DNA of 64,000 nt from Nocardia aobensis NBRC 100429 (GTDB taxonomy: Bacteria > Actinomycetota > Actinomycetes > Mycobacteriales > Mycobacteriaceae). Location: NCBI RefSeq assembly GCF_000308375.1, contig NZ_BAFQ01000010.1:1-64000 (forward strand), read 5' to 3'. The notes under the pieces are model-generated. The model ran no database searches and was not told the origin of the DNA. It worked only from the letters and a program-made list of their open reading frames with translations. Shown here one piece after another: positions 47,088-55,785 of this stretch. Both the position numbers and the translations under genes were made by a program. How positions within the stretch are numbered: the first letter of the stretch is position 1; each line of letters starts with the position of its first letter.

Positions 47088-47369
47088 ATGACCAATCCGA
47101 TCTTCCACGGCCCGCTCGCCAACCCGATCTCCCCGGAGCGGATGCACCGCGAGATCCACGCCGACCGCCACGCGGCCTGCACCCCGCAAACCTGCGACAT
47201 GCTCAGCAGCTGCCGCAACATCCTCACCACCCTCGGCCACGACCCCGACGCCGTGACCACCGCCCAATGCGCCGCCTGCCGCACCGGGCCCACCATGAAA
47301 ACGCCTCGCTCGCAGGACGTTCCGACGCCACCGTCCACACTCCCCACCGAGTGCCGCGAGCGAGCCTGA
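47088..47369 (+). CDS. Small Cys-containing protein, uncharacterised
   Basis: The 93-residue ORF begins six bases after the previous stop. It reads MTNPIFHGPLANPISPERMH, then REIHADRHAACTPQTC, and continues DMLSSCRNILTTLGHDPDAV before TTAQCAACRTG. Five Cys, arranged as C-x4-C, a single Cys and a CAAC pair, could bind zinc. Codon use has the high third-position G+C of true genes here. The tight spacing suggests co-transcription with the gene before it. The C-terminal 30 residues look disordered. The function is unknown. Confidence 0.5.
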   Translation: MTNPIFHGPLANPISPERMHREIHADRHAACTPQTCDMLSSCRNILTTLGHDPDAVTTAQCAACRTGPTMKTPRSQDVPTPPSTLPTECRERA

Positions 47370-47464
47370 GGTGCCTGCGGGGTCCCCTCCCGACCCCGCA
47401 GGCCACCGCAACTCCCCACCACCGCAACGCCTCGCGCGTCGTCTCGCCCGACAAGGAACGACGT

Positions 47465-47665
47465 ATGACACCTTCTCTGCCGCAACGCATTCCACGAACA
47501 CCATCCGCCCCGGCGATCCAAGGCGACCCACACTGGTACGCGGCAATCGCACAAGCCCTACGCGCCACCCCCGCCACCAGCTTCCCCTGCCTGAACGACC
47601 TGATACCCCGCCACACCCCAACGTCCGAACCAAACAGACCCCACCCATCCCCAGATGTGAACTAA
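47465..47665 (+). CDS. Small Pro-rich ORF, uncharacterised
   Basis: This 66-residue ORF starts at ATG 47465, preceded by AAGGAACGACGT. It reads MTPSLPQRIPRTPSAPAIQG, then DPHWYAAIAQALRATPATSF, and ends in a Pro-rich tail. The short helical centre (DPHWYAAIAQALRATP) is protein-like, the ends are not. Its stop overlaps the left arm of the long inverted repeat. It may be real given the two small genes before it, but support is weak. Confidence 0.35.
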   Translation: MTPSLPQRIPRTPSAPAIQGDPHWYAAIAQALRATPATSFPCLNDLIPRHTPTSEPNRPHPSPDVN

Positions 47666-47724
47666 TCGTGCAAACCTCCACGAAAATGCGTGAAAACCGC
47701 AAATTCGAGCGAGGTTTGCACGAT
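47665..47724. repeat. Long inverted repeat at the island edge
   Basis: ATCGTGCAAACCT (47665-47677) and AGGTTTGCACGAT (47712-47724) are exact 13-bp inverted copies. Between them CGAAAATGCG and CGCAAATTCG add a further, imperfect stem. The A+T-rich composition stands out from its surroundings. It could be a terminator, the end of a lost mobile element or a recombinase site. Confidence 0.55.
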
Positions 47725-47807
47725 CAGTACACGCGCCGTCCCCTCGGGAACGCTCACCGTTCACCGTCGACACGATCTCGGCGACAGCCGACCCCGCGGA
47801 CGACGAC

Positions 47808-47842
47808 GGCCCCGGTTGCGATCGGTGATCACAACCGGGGCC
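47808..47842. terminator. Terminator of the GMC oxidoreductase gene
   Basis: GGCCCCGGTTG (47808-47818) pairs exactly with CAACCGGGGCC (47832-47842). It lies 17 bases beyond the stop of the leftward GMC gene. Confidence 0.65.
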
Positions 47843-47858
47843 GGTGGAGCGAGGCGAA

Positions 47859-49475
47859 TTATGCGGAGGCGGTGATGAATTCGGCCGCCTTCTCGCCGAT
47901 CATGTAGCACGGGGCGTTGGTGTTGCCGCCGGTGATGCTCGGCATGATCGAGGCGTCGGCCACGCGCAGGCCCTCGATGCCGCGCACCCGCAGCTGCGGG
48001 TCGACGACGGCGCGCTCGTCCACGCCCATCCGGCAGGTGCCGACCGGGTGGTAGACCGAGTGGATCCGCATCGGCAGCTCGCGACGCAGCGCCGTCTCGT
48101 CCTGGAAGGCGGGGCCGGGGGAGAACTCTTCGGTGATGTCGCCCGCGATCGCCTTGTTCGCCGCGGCCTCGCGGATCATGCCGATGGCCTCGACCAGGAA
48201 GTCCATATCGGCCGGGTCCGAGAGGTAGCCCGGGTCGATCAGCGGCGAGGTCAGCGGATCGGTGGAGGCCAGGCGCAGTTCGCCGCGGCTCTTCGGGTAG
48301 ATCAGCGTCGGGAAGATCGTCAGCGCTTCCCGCTTGTCCACCATGTGCAGCTTGTCCTCGTCCTGGTTGGGCGTCGGGTAGCTCCACGGCAGGGTGTGGA
48401 TCTGCATATCCGGGATGTCCTTGGCGAACGAGGTCCGCACGAAGCCCACGGATTCGAAGACCGTACGCCCGAACCAGGAGCTGCCGGGGCTGCGCAGTTC
48501 CTTGAGGAAACCGGCCGCGAAATGCGACGGAATGCCACGGTGCAGCGCCTTCTTCGAGATGAAGGTCATCGGGACGAACAGGTGGTCGTGCAGGTTCTGG
48601 CCGACCGGCAGATCCGCGTTGACCTCGATGCCGAGGTCGCGCAGGTGCCCGGCGGGGCCGACTCCCGACAGCATCAGGATGTGCGCGGAACCCATCACGC
48701 CACCGGAGACCACGACCTCCTTCTCGGCGCGGATGATCCGGCGGCCCTTCTTCTCGATGACCTCGACGCCGATGGCGCGGCCCTTCTCGATCACCACGCG
48801 CGCCACGTGCGCCTTGGTGACGACCTTCAGATTCGGATTGGGGCGGTTGGTGATGAAGCCGCGCGAGGAGCTGTAGCGCAGGCCGTCCTTCACGCTCTGC
48901 TGGAAGATGCTGATGCCCTCTTGGGACTCGCCGTTGTAGTCCTCGATGACCGGGACGCCGAAGGTCTCGGCCGCGGCCTCCATCCACTCCTTGGCGATCG
49001 GGGTGAGGTCCTTCTGCCGGGTCACCTCGATGGGGCCGCCGGAACCGCGCAGGTCGCTGGCGCCGTCCTCCCAGTTCTCCAGGCGCTTGTAGGCCGGCAG
49101 CACATCCTCGTAGCTCCAGCCCGCACAGCCCTCGGCGGCCCAGGAATCGAAGTTGGCCTTGTTGCCGCGCACGAAGAGCATGCCGTTGACCGAACTCGAA
49201 CCGCCCAGCACCTTGCCGCGCGTCATCGGCACCCGGCGCTCCGCGGCGTGCTTCTGCGGAATCGAGTACTGCGACCAGGTGACCTGGTGCTTGAGCTGCG
49301 GGACGGTGTGAACCGTGGTGATCATGCCCGGGACCGTGACCAACTTGGTGTTGTCCTTGCGGCCGGCCTCGAGCAGGATGACGCTGGCGCCCTGCTCGGC
49401 GAGCCGACTAGCGACAGTGGCACCGGAGCTGCCCGCGCCGATGACGATGTAATCGGCTGCGCTGGTGTCGGTCAT
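47859..49475 (-). CDS. GMC-family FAD oxidoreductase (choline-dehydrogenase-like)
   Basis: The 538-residue protein oxidises an alcohol with FAD. The N-terminus DYIVIGAGSSGATVASRLAEQG is the FAD motif, followed by the GMC signatures GKVLGGSSSVNGMLFVRGN and SGGVMGSAHILMLSGVGPAGHL. The catalytic His is in SVYHPVGTCRMG and the paired Asn in GGNTNAPCYMIGEKAA. The substrate is not evident; choline is only the default annotation. A perfect KstR-like box in its promoter suggests a steroid or other lipid-related alcohol. GAGGT lies nine to ten bases before the ATG. No signal peptide is seen, so it is cytosolic. Confidence 0.88.
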   Translation of the reverse strand: MTDTSAADYIVIGAGSSGATVASRLAEQGASVILLEAGRKDNTKLVTVPGMITTVHTVPQLKHQVTWSQYSIPQKHAAERRVPMTRGKVLGGSSSVNGMLFVRGNKANFDSWAAEGCAGWSYEDVLPAYKRLENWEDGASDLRGSGGPIEVTRQKDLTPIAKEWMEAAAETFGVPVIEDYNGESQEGISIFQQSVKDGLRYSSSRGFITNRPNPNLKVVTKAHVARVVIEKGRAIGVEVIEKKGRRIIRAEKEVVVSGGVMGSAHILMLSGVGPAGHLRDLGIEVNADLPVGQNLHDHLFVPMTFISKKALHRGIPSHFAAGFLKELRSPGSSWFGRTVFESVGFVRTSFAKDIPDMQIHTLPWSYPTPNQDEDKLHMVDKREALTIFPTLIYPKSRGELRLASTDPLTSPLIDPGYLSDPADMDFLVEAIGMIREAAANKAIAGDITEEFSPGPAFQDETALRRELPMRIHSVYHPVGTCRMGVDERAVVDPQLRVRGIEGLRVADASIMPSITGGNTNAPCYMIGEKAAEFITASA

Positions 49476-49552
49476 GTTCGGTTACCTCATCTTCGAAGTG
49501 GTAGCGGCTGATCGCGGCAGCGCTCGGCGCGGGAGCGTGCCTCAGCTCACTG

Positions 49553-49566
49553 TAGAACAAGTTCTA
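49553..49566. promoter_or_regulatory. KstR-like operator in the GMC gene promoter
   Basis: TAGAACAAGTTCTA fits TnnAACnnGTTnnA, the KstR consensus, and is near-symmetric. On the minus strand it lies between TTCACC and TACAGT, which stand 17 bases apart as a -35/-10 pair, so a bound repressor would block the promoter. Confidence 0.65.
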
Positions 49567-49664
49567 ATAATGGTGAAGACGCGCGGTGGGGAAAAATGAT
49601 GCGCGGGACGCGGTCCGGGAGCGACTTCCTGGCTATGACCAGGGATGTTGTCCACGTCACACTA

Positions 49665-49678
49665 TAGAACAGGTTGCA
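49665..49678. promoter_or_regulatory. Second KstR-like box upstream of gpx
   Basis: TAGAACAGGTTGCA also fits TnnAACnnGTTnnA. It is 123 bases upstream of the glutathione peroxidase start and 190 bases upstream of the GMC gene. Less symmetric than the first site; it may serve gpx or add to repression of the GMC gene. The rest of the 325-base intergenic region holds nothing else I can support. Confidence 0.45.
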
Positions 49679-49800
49679 GTTAGTTCGCCCGTGCAGGGAC
49701 GCGGCGACGGGTGTGCCGACCCTCGGCACCCCGTCCGTGGACGGGTCCGGCGACGGAAGTCGCGCTCGCACCCGCCGAGATTCGACCTATCATTTCGACT

Positions 49801-50292
49801 GTGACCGATATTCGTGAAATTCCCGTCCAGACCCTCGCCGGCGAGCCCGCGACCCTGGCCGAACTCGCCGGTGACAAGGCCCTGCTCGTGGTCAACGTCG
49901 CCTCGAAATGCGGTCTGACACCGCAATACACCGGACTCGTTGCGCTGCAACAGGCATACGGCTCGCGCGGATTCAGCGTCGTCGGCGTGCCGTGCAACCA
50001 GTTCATGGGGCAGGAGCCCGGCACCGCGGAGGAGATCCAGCAGTTCTGCTCGACCACCTACGGCGTGGATTTCCCGTTGCTCGCCAAGGTCGACGTCAAC
50101 GGTGACGACCGGCATCCGCTGTATCGCGAACTCGTGCAGACCGCCGATGCCGAAGGCGACGCCGGCGATATTCAGTGGAATTTCGAGAAATTCCTCGTCG
50201 ATCGCGACGGTAAGGTCGTCGGCCGTTTCCGTCCGCGCACCGAACCGCAGGATCCGAATGTGGTCGCCGCCATCGAAGCGGTATTGCCGTAA
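49801..50292 (+). CDS. Glutathione peroxidase-family thiol peroxidase
   Basis: The 163-residue protein reduces peroxides, most likely with thioredoxin or mycothiol-linked donors since actinobacteria lack glutathione. The catalytic Cys37 replaces selenocysteine in VNVASKCGLTPQY. The partner Gln is in VPCNQFMGQEPG, with a nearby Cys that can resolve the disulphide, and the Trp is in IQWNFEKFLVDRDG. GTG at 49801 (TDIREIPVQTLAGE) is the expected start, although the ribosome site is weak. It is divergent from the GMC oxidoreductase gene, so it may handle oxidants in the same regulon. Confidence 0.93.
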   Translation: MTDIREIPVQTLAGEPATLAELAGDKALLVVNVASKCGLTPQYTGLVALQQAYGSRGFSVVGVPCNQFMGQEPGTAEEIQQFCSTTYGVDFPLLAKVDVNGDDRHPLYRELVQTADAEGDAGDIQWNFEKFLVDRDGKVVGRFRPRTEPQDPNVVAAIEAVLP

Positions 50293-50317
50293 TTTCCGGA
50301 ATGCGCCGGGAATTACG
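50288..50317. terminator. Bidirectional terminator between gpx and the TetR gene
   Basis: CGTAATTTCCGG (50288-50299) pairs with CCGGGAATTACG (50306-50317) with one mismatch. The gpx stop codon is inside the stem and the TetR stop is four bases beyond it. Confidence 0.6.
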
Positions 50318-50320
50318 CGA

Positions 50321-50920
50321 TCAGTCCCGCAGCACCTGCAGGGCCGATTTTTCCAGTCGATCGGCGATTTCGGCGTACGAGGCGTAACCCACCCCGGCGC
50401 GCACCAGGGCGCCGGCGTAAAGCAATTCCAGCGTTTCCACCACATCGGGATCGGCATCCGGGCCCAAGGCGTCCAGCAGGCGCCGCCGGATCTCGGTCCC
50501 GATGCGGGTGCGCAGATGTGCGACGTCGGGGTCCGTGCCCAGCAGCGCGCTGGTCACCGCGCCCGCCAGTGCGGGTTCGTCGGCGACCAGCATGGCGATC
50601 TGCCGCAACACCGCGACCACCCGGGTGGTCCGGTCGGCGCCGGCCTCGGGCTCCGGCGGCGCGTCGGCCGCCAGTCGCCGCCAGAAGACCTCGGCGACCA
50701 GGTGTTCCTTGGAGGAGAAATAGGTGTAGGCGGTGGCCGTACCCACTCCGGCGGCCGCGGCCACCATGCGCACGGTGAGGCCGGCGAAGCCTTCGCGCGA
50801 CAGCACCTCCAGCGCGGCCTTGGTCAGCCGGTCGACGGTATCGGCCTGCTTCTCGGTGAGGCGGCGGCGAGTTGCCTCCATATTCACCGGTGTAGGCTCG
50901 GTGGAAATGGGATCGGACAC
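50321..50920 (-). CDS. TetR-family repressor, candidate regulator of the 55-64 kb cluster
   Basis: The protein has up to 199 residues. The TetR DNA-binding domain reads DRLTKAALEVLSREGFAGLTVRMVAAAAGVGTATAYTYFSSKEHL, with recognition helix GVGTATAYTYF. The C-terminal domain is helical (LALVREA-like helices, then LELLYAGALVRAGVGYASYAEIADRLEKSAL). GTG at 50920 lies inside the palindrome GGACACGTGTCTGG. If translation starts there the mRNA is nearly leaderless; ATG at 50881 (MEATRRRLTEKQ) would place the operator upstream. The same palindrome recurs at two promoters near 58.6-58.8 kb, so this protein may control that cluster. It is convergent with gpx. Confidence 0.85.
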   Translation of the reverse strand: MSDPISTEPTPVNMEATRRRLTEKQADTVDRLTKAALEVLSREGFAGLTVRMVAAAAGVGTATAYTYFSSKEHLVAEVFWRRLAADAPPEPEAGADRTTRVVAVLRQIAMLVADEPALAGAVTSALLGTDPDVAHLRTRIGTEIRRRLLDALGPDADPDVVETLELLYAGALVRAGVGYASYAEIADRLEKSALQVLRD

Positions 50921-50928
50921 GTGTCTGG
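50915..50928. promoter_or_regulatory. TetR operator copy 1 (autoregulatory site)
   Basis: GGACACGTGTCTGG contains the perfect palindrome GACACGTGTC (50916-50925); its reverse complement is CCAGACACGTGTCC. TACAGT on the minus strand at 50934-50939 is a likely -10, which puts the transcription start inside the palindrome. Confidence 0.6.
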
Positions 50929-51035
50929 ATGCTACTGTAGTGAAGCTTCGAAAGCAACTCGCATACCTGTTGCCGGAGTGGATACGGTCGCAAATCACAC
51001 AATATCGCATCCGCTCGCAAAGTATCGAGAGATGA

Positions 51036-51743
<708 letters not shown>

Positions 51744-51784
51744 AGCGAGGAAGGCTGAGGTGGCCGGGCCGTGTCGCGGCCGCC

Positions 51785-52858
51785 TCAGCTGGGCGAGCGC
51801 ACGCAGTCGCAGGTGAGGCCGGTCGCGATATCCGCACTGGGCGCCAGGTCACGGAAGACGCCGTTGCCGCCGGTGGTGCGGGTCAGCGCGTCGGCGGCCA
51901 GCACCGCCGCCGCCCCGGTCCAGGTGGTGCGCTCCTCCGGCCAGCGTTTACCGTCGGCGAAAACCAGTCCGGTCCAATAGGATCCGTCGTCCTCGCGCAG
52001 GTGCTGGATGCTCGCGAGCAGTCGCAGCGCGCGATCGCGGTCGCCGAGGGTGTCCAGTGCCAATGCCAGTTCACAGGTTTCGGCGCCGGTCACCCACGGG
52101 CGATCGGAGACGCAGCGAATGCCGATCTCACCGACCACGAAATCGCTCCAGCGCGAGGCGATCCGGGCATGTCCGGCCTCGCCGCGCAGCGCACCGCCCA
52201 ACACCGGGTAGTACCAGTCCATCGAATACCGGTCCTTCTCGGCGAAGGATTCCGGATGATGCCGCAGCGCGTGGCCGAGGCGCAGCGCCGCGACCTCCCA
52301 TTCCGGCTGGGCCAGGCCGAGCAGTTCCGCGATCGCCAGCCCGCAGCCGATGCTGTGGAACATACTCGAGCAGCCGGTGAGCAGCGCCTCGGGCAGGATG
52401 CCCTTTTCGGTCCGCAGCCAATAGATCTCGCCGTTGCGGCCCTGCTGCAACGAGATGACGTAATCGATGGCCGCGCGCACGGTCGGCCACATCGTGTCCA
52501 CGAAGCGCCGATCACCGGTGCAGCGGTAGTGGTGCCAGACACCGGTGGCGATGTAGGCGCAGAAATTGGTGTCGGTGTCGGCGGTCTCGACGACGTCGCC
52601 GCGGAACTGCGACGGCCAGGAGCCGTCCGCGCGCTGGGTGTCCGCCGACCAGGCATAGGCGGCGCGCGCGGCATCGTGCAGACCCGCCACCGTCAGCGCC
52701 ATCGCCGACTCGACGTGGTCCCAGGGGTCGGTGTGCCCGCCCCGGAACCACGGGATCGCGCCGTCGCTGTGCTGTTGTGCGGCAATGGATTCCGCGGTGG
52801 CCCGGCACTGCCGGGCGGTGAGGACGCCGGGAATCGAGGGCAGCTCAGCGGCGCGCAC
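51785..52858 (-). CDS. Alpha/alpha-toroid protein (prenyltransferase-like or six-hairpin glycosidase-like)
   Basis: The 357-residue soluble protein is built of helical hairpins with repeated Trp/Gly/Asp turns: DGAIPWFRGGHTDPWDHVESAMAL, WSADTQRADGSWPSQFRGD, DTDTNFCAYIATGVWHHYRCTGDRRF, then VISLQQGRNGEIYWLRTEKG and REDDGSYWTGLVFADGKRWPEERTTWT. Automatic pipelines usually call this prenyltransferase/squalene oxidase repeat. I see no DCTAE or DxDD cyclase motif, and the pattern is equally like a six-hairpin glycosidase. It is the last gene of a three-gene operon, overlapping the methyltransferase by 14 bases. A role in processing a glycolipid or polysaccharide is the best inference. The start is GTG at 52858. 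Confidence 0.7.
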   Translation of the reverse strand: MRAAELPSIPGVLTARQCRATAESIAAQQHSDGAIPWFRGGHTDPWDHVESAMALTVAGLHDAARAAYAWSADTQRADGSWPSQFRGDVVETADTDTNFCAYIATGVWHHYRCTGDRRFVDTMWPTVRAAIDYVISLQQGRNGEIYWLRTEKGILPEALLTGCSSMFHSIGCGLAIAELLGLAQPEWEVAALRLGHALRHHPESFAEKDRYSMDWYYPVLGGALRGEAGHARIASRWSDFVVGEIGIRCVSDRPWVTGAETCELALALDTLGDRDRALRLLASIQHLREDDGSYWTGLVFADGKRWPEERTTWTGAAAVLAADALTRTTGGNGVFRDLAPSADIATGLTCDCVRSPS

Positions 52859-53576
52859 CGGACACCGCCGGCTTGGTGAAGTACAGGGCGACGCTCTTGC
52901 CGATCACCGGGTCCAGGGCCGATTCGGCGACACGGGTCAGCCACGGCCGTTTCATCATGTCCCACACCAGCATCCGGTGATACAGCTGCACCGGCCGGGC
53001 GTCGGGCTTGTCCACCCCGACCAGGCATTTCAGCCACCAGTACGGAGCGTGCAGGGCGTGCGCGTGTTCGCTGTGGATGAATCGCATCCCGCGCGCGGTG
53101 ACCTTGCCGCGCAGTTCGTCGGCGCGGTAGATGCGCACATGCCCGCCCTCGTTGGCGTGGTATTCGTCCGAGAGCAGCCAGCAGATCCGCTCGGGCAGCC
53201 AGCGCGGCACCGTGATCGCCAGGGCCCCACCGGGTTTGAGGATGCGTACCAGTTCGGCGATGGCGCCGTCGTCGGCCGGAATGTGCTCGAGGATCTCGGA
53301 GGCGATGACGACGTCGAATTCGCCGTCCTCGAAGGGCAGGGCCAGCGCGTCGCCCTGGACCGTCTCGGCCTGCGCGTAGTCGGGAGCCTCGTCGGCCTCG
53401 GCGAGTGCACCGAACATGACCTTCACATCGGCTAGGTCGTCGGCGTTCTGATCGAAGGCGACGATATCGGCGCCGCGCCGGTACGCCTCGAAGGAATGGC
53501 GACCCTGTCCGCATCCCACATCGATGACCCGGACGCCCGGCCCGATCCCCAAGCGGTCGAAATCGACGGTCAGCAT
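52845..53576 (-). CDS. Class I SAM-dependent methyltransferase (Methyltransf_11 type)
   Basis: The 243-residue protein has the glycine-rich SAM motif VRVIDVGCGQGRHSFEAYRRG followed by acidic Asp in VAFDQNADDL. Further motifs are LPFEDGEFDVVIASEILEHIPAD (motif II/III) and LVRILKPGGALAITVPRWLPERICWLL. The C-terminal third is Trp/Tyr-rich and may bind a lipid-linked substrate. ATG at 53576 overlaps the upstream glycosyltransferase by seven bases, so translation is coupled. The target is probably the sugar added by that glycosyltransferase or its acceptor. Confidence 0.83.
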   Translation of the reverse strand: MLTVDFDRLGIGPGVRVIDVGCGQGRHSFEAYRRGADIVAFDQNADDLADVKVMFGALAEADEAPDYAQAETVQGDALALPFEDGEFDVVIASEILEHIPADDGAIAELVRILKPGGALAITVPRWLPERICWLLSDEYHANEGGHVRIYRADELRGKVTARGMRFIHSEHAHALHAPYWWLKCLVGVDKPDARPVQLYHRMLVWDMMKRPWLTRVAESALDPVIGKSVALYFTKPAVSGARR

Positions 53577-54829
53577 ACGGTCGCCTCCTGTGTATCGGCG
53601 GTCAGATCGGTGCCCTGGCGGCGGGCGATGGCGCGTTCGTACACCGAAACCGTCTGGGCTGCCACGGCTTCCCAGCTGAAGACGGTGAGTGCGCGGTGGC
53701 GCCCGGCGGCGCCGAGGTCGTCGATGCGACGCGGATTGTCGAGCAGTTTTCCGAGGACGCCGGTCAGTTCGTCCACATTGCCCGGCTCGACCAGTTCGGC
53801 ACAGTCGGCCGCCACCTCCGGCAGCGCGCCGGCCCGGCTGGCGACCAGGGCGGTGCCACTGGCCAGCGCCTCCACGGCAGGCAGCGAAAAGCCCTCGTAC
53901 ATGGACGGAATGCAGGAGATCTGCGCCGAGGCCAGCAGTTCGGCCAATGCCTCGTCGGACAGTCCGCTCGACACCGTGACGATATCGGAGATGCCCAGTT
54001 CGGCGATCAGCTTCTCGGTGGGGCCGTTCGGTTCCAGCTTGGCCACCAACTGCAATTCGACGTCGTGGGTGAGCCGCAACCGCGCGAGCGCCTGCAGCAG
54101 GTGGGAGATGCCCTTGAGCGGTTTGTCGGCGCTGGCCACGGCCACGATCCGGCCGGGTACGCGGCGCTCGCGGGGCCGGAACAGTTCGGTGTCGACGCCG
54201 AGCGGGACCACCCGTAACTGGGAGGCGTCGACGCCGAAGTCGTCGGCGATATCGGCGGCCGAGGTAGAGGAGACGGTGATCAGATCCGGAATCAGCCGGG
54301 CGACGCGCTGCTGCATGCCGAGGAATCCGTACCAGCGGTGGACGAACGCCTTGCGCCGCCACGGGGCGGCCGCCAGATCGACGGCCCGGTCGCGGGTGAT
54401 CGGGTGGTGGATCGTGGCCACCAGCGGCACCCGCCGGGCGATGTCGAGCAGTCCGGAACCGAGGCACTGGTTGTCGTGCACCACATCGAAATCCGCGGCG
54501 CGCGAACGCAACAGCCGGGCCGCGCGCAGGCTGAACGTGCGCGGCTCCGGGAAGCCCGCGGTCCACATCGTGCCCAGTTCCAGCAGGTCGATGCGGTCGC
54601 GGATCTCTCCGGGCCGCGGCGTGCGGAACGGGTCGGAATCGCGGTACAGATCCAGGCTCGGCACCTCGGTCAGCCGCACTCGGGGATCGAGCAGTTCCGG
54701 GTACGGCTGACCGGAGAAGACCTCGACCTCATGGCCGAGTTCGGCCAGGCCGTGACTCAACTTCCGGACATACACCCCCTGCCCGCCACAGTGGGTCTTG
54801 CTGCGGTAGGACAGCAGGGCGATACGCAC
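53570..54829 (-). CDS. Family 4 glycosyltransferase (GT-B fold)
   Basis: The 419-residue protein is a retaining GT4 enzyme. The N-terminal acceptor domain starts MRIALLSYRSKTHCGGQGVYVRKLSHGLAELGHEVEVFSG. The C-terminal nucleotide-sugar domain has VVPLGVDTELFRP, VAVASADKPLKGISHLLQAL and the EX7E region SCIPSMYEGFSLPAVEALASGTALVAS. No membrane segment is present. It is the first gene of a tightly overlapping operon with a methyltransferase and a toroid protein, so the operon probably builds and methylates a cell-envelope glycan or glycolipid. The GTG start is at 54829. Confidence 0.88.
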   Translation of the reverse strand: MRIALLSYRSKTHCGGQGVYVRKLSHGLAELGHEVEVFSGQPYPELLDPRVRLTEVPSLDLYRDSDPFRTPRPGEIRDRIDLLELGTMWTAGFPEPRTFSLRAARLLRSRAADFDVVHDNQCLGSGLLDIARRVPLVATIHHPITRDRAVDLAAAPWRRKAFVHRWYGFLGMQQRVARLIPDLITVSSTSAADIADDFGVDASQLRVVPLGVDTELFRPRERRVPGRIVAVASADKPLKGISHLLQALARLRLTHDVELQLVAKLEPNGPTEKLIAELGISDIVTVSSGLSDEALAELLASAQISCIPSMYEGFSLPAVEALASGTALVASRAGALPEVAADCAELVEPGNVDELTGVLGKLLDNPRRIDDLGAAGRHRALTVFSWEAVAAQTVSVYERAIARRQGTDLTADTQEATVC

Positions 54830-54873
54830 GTCTTCGGCTCACTTCCTGTTCGGGCGCCAGGTCGCGTAGTGGT

Positions 54874-54914
54874 TCAGGCGCTCGCGCGCGGTTGTCGATC
54901 AGGCGCTCGCGCGC
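54874..54914 (-). repeat. 16-bp direct repeat at the LLM gene end
   Basis: TCAGGCGCTCGCGCGC occurs at 54874-54889 and again at 54899-54914. The second copy contains the last codons and stop of the LLM oxidoreductase gene; the first is a non-coding duplicate just beyond it, probably from a small slippage duplication. Confidence 0.7.
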
Positions 54915-55759
54915 AGGGGCGCGAGCTTGCCGGCCAGGCGGTCGAGATAGGCCAGCACCTCGGCTTCGGACTTGTCCGGCAGTCCGTACAGTACGTCGGT
55001 CACCCCGGCGGCGTGCCATTCGGTCAGCCGCTGCGTGTCGGGTTTGCCGTCGAGGGCGACCACCCGCGGGGTGTCCTCGCGACCGGCCTCCTGCCACACC
55101 TTGCTCAGCAGTTGCAGGCGTTCCAGCAGCGTGTGGGTCTCGTACGGGGTGGTGATCCAGCCGTCGGCCGAGCGCGCGATCCAGCGGAAACCCTGTTCGG
55201 TACCCGCGGTGCCGATCAGCACCGGCACCTTGGACTGCACCGGCTTCGGCCACGCCCAGCTGGGGCCGAACTTCACGAAGTCGCCGTCGTAGCTCGCCTC
55301 CTCCTCGGTCCACAGCGCTCGCATGGCCTCGAGGTATTCGCGCAGCACCGTGCGGCGCTTGTTGCCCGGCACGCCGTGGTCGGCGAGTTCGTCGGTGTTC
55401 CAGCCGAATCCGGCGCCGACACTGACCCGGCCGCCGGACAGATGGTCCAGCGTGGCGATCGTCTTGGCCAGCGTGATGGGGTCGTGTTCGGTGGGAAGTG
55501 CCACCGCCGTGGACAATTCGATGCGTTCGGTGACCGCCGCCGCGGTGGCCAGCGCGACCCACGGGTCGAGGGTGCGCATGTAGCGGTCGTCGGGCAGGCT
55601 CTCGTCGCCGGTCAGCGGATGCGCCGCCTCCCGTTTGATCGGGATGTGGGTGTGCTCGGGCACGAAGAACGACTCGAAGCCGCGCTCCTCGGCGGCCGCG
55701 GCCGCGACCGCGGGCCGGATGCCGCGGTCGCTGGTGAACAGGACGATGCCGAAACGCAT
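54899..55759 (-). CDS. LLM-class F420-dependent oxidoreductase
   Basis: The 286-residue protein is a luciferase-like TIM barrel. It starts MRFGIVLFTSDRGIRPAVAAAAAEERGFESFFVPEHTHIP, the usual F420-binding N-terminus. The core signatures are LSTAVALPTEHDPITLAKTIATLDHLSGGRVSVGAGFGWNTDEL and WAWPKPVQSKVPVLIGTAG, typical of the mycobacterial F420 branch (TIGR03619 type). It would reduce or oxidise a C=O or C=C bond with the deazaflavin F420. ATG at 55759 has AAAGGAA before it. It is 26 bases after the flavoprotein gene and closes the leftward operon. Confidence 0.88.
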   Translation of the reverse strand: MRFGIVLFTSDRGIRPAVAAAAAEERGFESFFVPEHTHIPIKREAAHPLTGDESLPDDRYMRTLDPWVALATAAAVTERIELSTAVALPTEHDPITLAKTIATLDHLSGGRVSVGAGFGWNTDELADHGVPGNKRRTVLREYLEAMRALWTEEEASYDGDFVKFGPSWAWPKPVQSKVPVLIGTAGTEQGFRWIARSADGWITTPYETHTLLERLQLLSKVWQEAGREDTPRVVALDGKPDTQRLTEWHAAGVTDVLYGLPDKSEAEVLAYLDRLAGKLAPLRASA

Positions 55760-55785
55760 GGGGTTCCTTTCGATTCGGTCGGGCA

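Noticed and set aside
54874..54914. Direct repeat as an attachment site of an integrated element
   Set aside because: Copies are 25 bases apart with nothing between them; a small local duplication at the gene end explains it.
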